DNA of 8,336 nt from Actinomyces sp. (lineage in GTDB: Bacteria > Actinomycetota > Acidimicrobiia > Acidimicrobiales > Aldehydirespiratoraceae), in NCBI GenBank assembly GCA_003697065.1, contig RFFY01000689.1, positions 1 through 8,336 of the forward strand, in the 5' to 3' direction. Numbering within the stretch: the first letter of the stretch is position 1; every line of letters begins with the position of its first letter. The translations under genes were made by a program, and so were the position numbers. Below, piece by piece: positions 4,829 through 8,336 of this stretch. Under the pieces are notes generated by a model that saw nothing but the letters and a program-made list of their open reading frames with translations, made no database searches and was not told where the DNA came from.

Positions 4829-6805
4829 ATGTCCGCCCTGTTGCGTCCCGCCCCCGACCAGCCCGCGCCCGAACTCCAACCCGGCGCGCCGGCGCGTCGC
4901 ATGGACGCCGGCATGGTCGTGGTGTGGGTGGGTCTCGTCGTCGGCGCCGGGCTGCTCGGTCTGGCCGCCTCCGATGCCAGCCGCTCCGAGATCGGGGAGA
5001 ACAGCCACTTCCACGTCTTCTGGGCGGGGATCTTCGCCTTCCTGGTGCCCGCCGCCTGGAAGCTGCTGTCGCGCCACACCCGTGACCTCGACCGCTACCT
5101 CATCGTCATCGCCCTCGGGCTCTACTCCTACCTGCCCAAGTTCCTCGCCTACCCCGGCCGGACCGCCTTCTTCGACGAGTACGCCCACTGGACCCAGGTG
5201 GAACGCATGTTCCACGACGGCCTGCTGTTCATGCGCAACAACCAGGTCGTCGTCATCGGCGACTACCCGGCCATGCACACCACGGCGACGAGCCTGCGCC
5301 ACCTGACGGGGCTGAGCACCTACCACGTCTCGGTCGTCATGCTGCTGGCTCTGCACGTGGTGGCCCTGGTCGGGGTGATGGCCATCGGGACCCGCATCGG
5401 CGGGTCCCGCCACGTCGGGGGGATCGCCGCCCTCTTCTACGCCGTCGGCCCGGGCTTTTGGTACTTCAACTCCCAGTTCGCCTACGAGTCGTTCTCGATC
5501 ATCTTGTTCATCTGGTCGGTGACGAGCCTCGTGCACATGCAGATGTCACGGACCACCTCGTGGAACCGCACGGCGTGGCTCGTGACCGGCATCCTCATCT
5601 CGTTCACCCTGACCGGGTCGCACCACCTGTCGAGCTACTCGAACCTCATCGTGCTGGGCGCCTTCGTCGCCGCCTCGTTCGTGCTGGTGGTGCTGCGTAA
5701 GGAATCGCCGGCCAACTTCCTCGAGGGCCTCGCCTTCTTCGTGATCGTGGCCCTGCTCACGGGCTGGTGGTTCGTCAACGAGGCACCCAACACCCGCGCC
5801 TACCTCCAGCCCTACATCGAGGGTGGCATCAGCGAGACGGCGGGTTTCCTGTCGGACACCGAGACCGGAGGCGGCGAGGACGCGGCCGCCCAGCGCGAAC
5901 TGTTCTCGGGGTCGACGATCCCCCTGTACGAGAAGGTCCTGTCCTTCGCCACCCCGGTGCTGGTGGCCGCCATGGCCGCCTTCGCCTGGCTGGTGCAGTG
6001 GCGACGGGGGATGAAGCGCTCCTCGGCGCTCGCCATGGCCTTCGTGGCCGGGGTCTACTTCGTCGTGTATCCCATGATGCTCTCGGAGACGGGAGCCGAG
6101 GGAGCACGAAGATCCTGGTCGTTCACCAACGTGGGCGTGGCCGTGCTCATCGCCCTCGGGGTGCAGGTCTTCCCCCTGGCACGGCGCTGGACCTGGCGGA
6201 CGCTGGGGACCGTCGGGGTGATGGCGTGCGTGGCGATCATCATGATCGGCAACATCGCCGCCGGTACCAACGAGCTCTACCGCTTCCCCGGGCCCTACGT
6301 CTTCGGGTCCGACACCCGCTCGACGACCAACGAGCTGTTCGAGACGGCGGCCTGGTTCCGCGAGACCCAGGGCCCCGACCAGGGTCTCATCTCGGACCGC
6401 ACCAACCAGATCGTGTTCGCCTCGCGGGCCCTGGCCATCCTCGGCGTGCCCAGCGAGTCGTACCCGGTGTGGGACTTCATCGTGAAGGAGGAGCCGGTCG
6501 ATCCCGGCCTGCTCGACCAGGTGGCCGACGAGGACCTGCGCTTCGTCGTCATCGACAAGCGCCAGGTCGACTACATCCCGCGCACCAAGTTCTACCTGGA
6601 CCAGAAGGAACCCCTGGCCGGGGAGCGGACCGAGCCGGTGGGCATCGGCTCGTTGACCAAGTGGGACGAGATGCCCTACGCCCTGCGGATCTACGAAAGC
6701 GACCACCTCATCGTCTACCGCCTCGACCCGACCTCCTTCGACACGCCCTACCGGGTGGGCAACGGCCTCGCCGACGTGACCACCAGCGCCGAGGCGGCCA
6801 CATGA
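4829..6805 (+). CDS. Polytopic GT-C-type membrane glycosyltransferase
   Basis: The protein is 658 aa with about 12-13 transmembrane segments (first at about 29-49, then 62-80, 89-107, 167-187, 196-214, 221-236, 249-262, 270-290, 298-316, 370-390, 398-416, 433-450 and 458-476). A soluble domain of about 160 residues follows at the C-terminus. The first large loop (about 108-166) begins FFDEYAHWTQVERMFHDG; its Asp-Glu pair (D116, E117) and following His sit where GT-C enzymes carry their catalytic acidic motif, and DYPAMHTT (145-152) follows. GT-C enzymes use polyprenyl-phosphate sugars on the outer face. The C-terminal part includes LRFVVIDKRQVDYIP (570-584), a phrase type I associate with actinobacterial exopolysaccharide membrane proteins. 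ATG 4829 is the earliest start allowed by an in-frame TGA at 4778; its SD (GGTGGA) is weak, and Met25 or Met29 are alternatives. Its stop overlaps the start of the next gene. A role as a surface-glycan transferase is inferred; a flippase or polymerase is less likely. Confidence 0.75.
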   Translation: MSALLRPAPDQPAPELQPGAPARRMDAGMVVVWVGLVVGAGLLGLAASDASRSEIGENSHFHVFWAGIFAFLVPAAWKLLSRHTRDLDRYLIVIALGLYSYLPKFLAYPGRTAFFDEYAHWTQVERMFHDGLLFMRNNQVVVIGDYPAMHTTATSLRHLTGLSTYHVSVVMLLALHVVALVGVMAIGTRIGGSRHVGGIAALFYAVGPGFWYFNSQFAYESFSIILFIWSVTSLVHMQMSRTTSWNRTAWLVTGILISFTLTGSHHLSSYSNLIVLGAFVAASFVLVVLRKESPANFLEGLAFFVIVALLTGWWFVNEAPNTRAYLQPYIEGGISETAGFLSDTETGGGEDAAAQRELFSGSTIPLYEKVLSFATPVLVAAMAAFAWLVQWRRGMKRSSALAMAFVAGVYFVVYPMMLSETGAEGARRSWSFTNVGVAVLIALGVQVFPLARRWTWRTLGTVGVMACVAIIMIGNIAAGTNELYRFPGPYVFGSDTRSTTNELFETAAWFRETQGPDQGLISDRTNQIVFASRALAILGVPSESYPVWDFIVKEEPVDPGLLDQVADEDLRFVVIDKRQVDYIPRTKFYLDQKEPLAGERTEPVGIGSLTKWDEMPYALRIYESDHLIVYRLDPTSFDTPYRVGNGLADVTTSAEAAT

Positions 6806-7728
6806 CCCACAGCACCCGTCCCCTCCCCGAAGCCCGGGCGGTTCCAGCCCGGGTGTGGTCGCGCCTGGCGGTCCGGGTCGGGGTCGAGCGCCACGCCGAC
6901 CAGCGCCTCATCGTCGACACCGCCCGCTTCGTGGTGGCGTCGGCGGCCGCCCTCGGCGTCGCCGCCCTCCTCCTGCCCCCATCGGTGCGCTGGGTGCTGG
7001 TCCCCGCCGCCCTGTTCGTCCCCGGCCACGCCGTCGTGTCGGCCCTCTTCGGCCAACACCTCGAGTTCGGCGGGGTCCGCCGAGCGGCCCTGACCGTGGT
7101 CCTGTCCTTCGTGTCCTACGCCCTGTTGGCCCTGGCGGTGTTCGCCGCCGGCTTCCGGATGAGCCGGGTGACGGTCGTGGTGTCGGTCAACGTCCTGGCG
7201 TGGGTGTGCGCCGCCGTGATCGCCCACCGCAAGATCCGGGCCCAGCGGGGCGAGGCGGTCAGCGACCCGCCCCCGCCGACCTACCGCCCCCGTCTCGATC
7301 CGCGCCAGCTCGTGGTGCCCGTGGGGGCCATGGTCCTGGCCCTGGTGGTGGCGTGGGGATCGGTGCACGTCCTGCCCCGCCGACCCCCCGAGGAGTACTC
7401 GGCCATCGCCTTCGACGGCTCGTGGGCTCTCGTCAACCGGACGGTGGCCGTCGACCCCGGCACCGACACGGTCGTGAGCTTCCGGGTCATGAACCGCACC
7501 CGCTCCGAGCAGACCTACCAGGTGTCGGCCCGCATCGACGAGGGTCCGAGCTGGTCGTCGACCACCCTGGTGGTACCCGCCCTGTCGACGGCCACCGGCA
7601 CCGTGACGGGCCGGGTACCCGCCGGGGCGTGCCACGCCCGCCTCGAGGTCGCCATGGACGTCGAGGGCGACGACGTGGACCGTGATCCCCTGGTGCTGTA
7701 CATGCGCGACGTCGACGCCGAGTGCTGA
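6802..7728 (+). CDS. DUF1616-like membrane protein coupled to the GT-C gene
   Basis: The protein is 308 aa. Its ATG (6802) overlaps the TGA of the GT-C gene as ATGA, and GAGG at 6791-6794 provides an SD, so translational coupling is likely. After a charged N-terminus come hydrophobic pairs at about 41-59 and 63-83, containing VPAALFVPGHAVVSALFG (67-84) much like the LPGYALVxALFP motif of DUF1616. Two more segments lie near 96-117 and 122-140, then a polar loop and a fifth segment at about 168-190. An extracytoplasmic, probably beta-sandwich domain (about 198-308) follows, with YSAIAFDGSWALVNRTVAV and VSFRVMNRTRSEQTYQVS, matching the layout of DUF1616 C-termini. Cys277 and the terminal Cys308 could form a disulfide outside the cell. 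DUF1616 has no established biochemical role; proximity suggests an accessory or partner subunit for the GT-C enzyme. The family call comes from motif layout alone. Confidence 0.8.
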   Translation: MTHSTRPLPEARAVPARVWSRLAVRVGVERHADQRLIVDTARFVVASAAALGVAALLLPPSVRWVLVPAALFVPGHAVVSALFGQHLEFGGVRRAALTVVLSFVSYALLALAVFAAGFRMSRVTVVVSVNVLAWVCAAVIAHRKIRAQRGEAVSDPPPPTYRPRLDPRQLVVPVGAMVLALVVAWGSVHVLPRRPPEEYSAIAFDGSWALVNRTVAVDPGTDTVVSFRVMNRTRSEQTYQVSARIDEGPSWSSTTLVVPALSTATGTVTGRVPAGACHARLEVAMDVEGDDVDRDPLVLYMRDVDAEC

Positions 7729-7742
7729 CCACCCCGCCGTGC

Positions 7743-8336
7743 TCAGATCGAGCGCTCGCGCACGATGGCAGCCAGGTCGAGGCGGTCCAGGGCCCGGAAA
7801 CCGGGTAGTTGGGCGACGAGGGCGCCGCCGGCGACGAGGGCGACGGCCAGTACCAGCGACGTCGGGGTGAGCACGAGGCTGAAGCGGAAGGCCTCGGTGT
7901 CGAACTGGGAGAGGAAGACCCGCGCCACCCCGACCCCGATGAGCAGACCCGGCACGATGCCGCCCACCACGACGGCGAGGTTCTCCGCCGTCAACACGGA
8001 CCGGACGAAGCCCCGGCCGGCACCGTTGGCCATCAAGGTGGCGACCTCCCCGGTGCGTTCGGCGATGGTGACCGTCACCACGTTGAACAACAAGGCGACG
8101 GCCATGGCGACGGCGAAGAGGACCATGATGCCGACGAAGGCGATCGACAGGCGCATGAGGTTGCGCATGTAGCGCACCAGGGCCACGTGATCGGTGACCG
8201 CCACCGAGTCGGGACGGGCGGCGAGGTCGTCACGCACCGCTTCGTGCTGGTCGGGATCGGTGAGGGCCACCGAGACGGCGGTGGGCGGCGGACCACCCAC
8301 CGCCCGCCAGGCCTCGAGGGAGACGTAGCTGACGGC
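7743..8336 (-). CDS. FtsX/MacB-type ABC permease, C-terminal part (runs off the window edge)
   Basis: The C-terminal 197 residues are visible; the frame stays open to the last base, so the gene is cut by the window, not broken. The visible part starts with the end of an extracytoplasmic region (AVSYVSLEAWRAVGG..., to about 58), then three membrane segments at about 62-86, 119-140 and 157-176. Between the first two is the cytoplasmic signature IAERTGEVATLMANGAG (91-107) followed by VRSVLTAENL, the typical FtsX-domain coupling region that contacts the ATPase. It ends LDRLDLAAIVRERSI, as MacB/LolC-type permeases often do. Such proteins work with a LolD/MacB-type ATPase in lipoprotein, peptide or lipid export, or in mechanotransmission; no ATPase is in view. 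It converges on the DUF1616-like gene with a 14-bp gap, and so is probably not part of the glycan cluster. Confidence 0.9.
   Translation of the reverse strand, partial: AVSYVSLEAWRAVGGPPPTAVSVALTDPDQHEAVRDDLAARPDSVAVTDHVALVRYMRNLMRLSIAFVGIMVLFAVAMAVALLFNVVTVTIAERTGEVATLMANGAGRGFVRSVLTAENLAVVVGGIVPGLLIGVGVARVFLSQFDTEAFRFSLVLTPTSLVLAVALVAGGALVAQLPGFRALDRLDLAAIVRERSI

Noticed and set aside
4055..5536. Long minus-strand open frame opposite the GT4 and GT-C genes
   Set aside because: It is a low-complexity Gly/Asp/Val/Gln-rich translation with no motif, antisense to two genes with clear GT features.
5546..6706. Minus-strand open frame opposite the GT-C gene
   Set aside because: It is a GC-bias shadow rich in Gly, His, Asp and Arg; the plus strand holds a well-formed membrane protein.
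8298..8300. GTG at 8300 as the start of a short 185-residue permease
   Set aside because: The frame remains open to the window edge and the residues before it continue a plausible extracytoplasmic region, so the gene is cut by the window and not short.
1..8336. CRISPR arrays, tRNA or rRNA genes, transposases, phage genes, toxin-antitoxin pairs
   Set aside because: I looked for these and saw no spaced repeats, clover-leaf or rRNA sequence, transposase motifs or small paired genes.

Overview
The window is very GC-rich DNA (roughly 70% G+C by eye). Its proteins are rich in Ala, Val, Arg, Asp and Pro, with strong G/C bias at third codon positions, and start codons are a mix of ATG and GTG. Together with an actinobacterial-style membrane protein and glycan genes, this suggests a high-GC actinomycete, possibly a member of the Acidimicrobiia. 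That taxonomic placement is inference; no rRNA, tRNA or other marker is present.

Layout. (1) 1-98: a non-coding strip with a G/C-run at the window edge, an 11-bp inverted repeat enclosing a second hairpin, and a tandem 16-bp duplication that runs over the stop codon of the first gene. (2) 99-1190, minus strand: a polytopic membrane protein with several conserved-looking histidines and no assigned function. (3) 1191-1415: a 225-bp divergent control region. It holds a near-consensus CRP/GlxR-type palindrome, two stem-loops, and a perfect Shine-Dalgarno sequence that an upstream anti-SD hexamer could occlude. (4) 1416-7728, plus strand: five genes in one direction. They are an unassigned membrane protein with an extracytoplasmic helical domain, a family-2 glycosyltransferase (GT2), a family-4 glycosyltransferase (GT4), a large polytopic GT-C-type membrane glycosyltransferase, and a DUF1616-like membrane protein whose start codon overlaps the stop of the GT-C gene. 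(5) 7743-8336, minus strand: the C-terminal part of an FtsX/MacB-type ABC permease, convergent with the cluster and running off the right edge.

How the genes may work together. The plus-strand cluster looks like a cell-surface glycan module. The GT2 resembles polyprenyl-phosphate sugar synthases and could make lipid-linked sugar at the cytoplasmic face. The GT4 would add sugars from nucleotide donors in the cytoplasm. The GT-C protein carries an Asp-Glu pair in its first large outside loop and a soluble C-terminal domain, and could transfer the lipid-linked sugar on the outer face. The DUF1616-like protein, probably translationally coupled to it, could be its membrane and extracytoplasmic partner. 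The acceptor (polysaccharide, lipid or protein) cannot be read from the sequence. No CRISPR array, insertion sequence, tRNA, rRNA or phage gene was seen.
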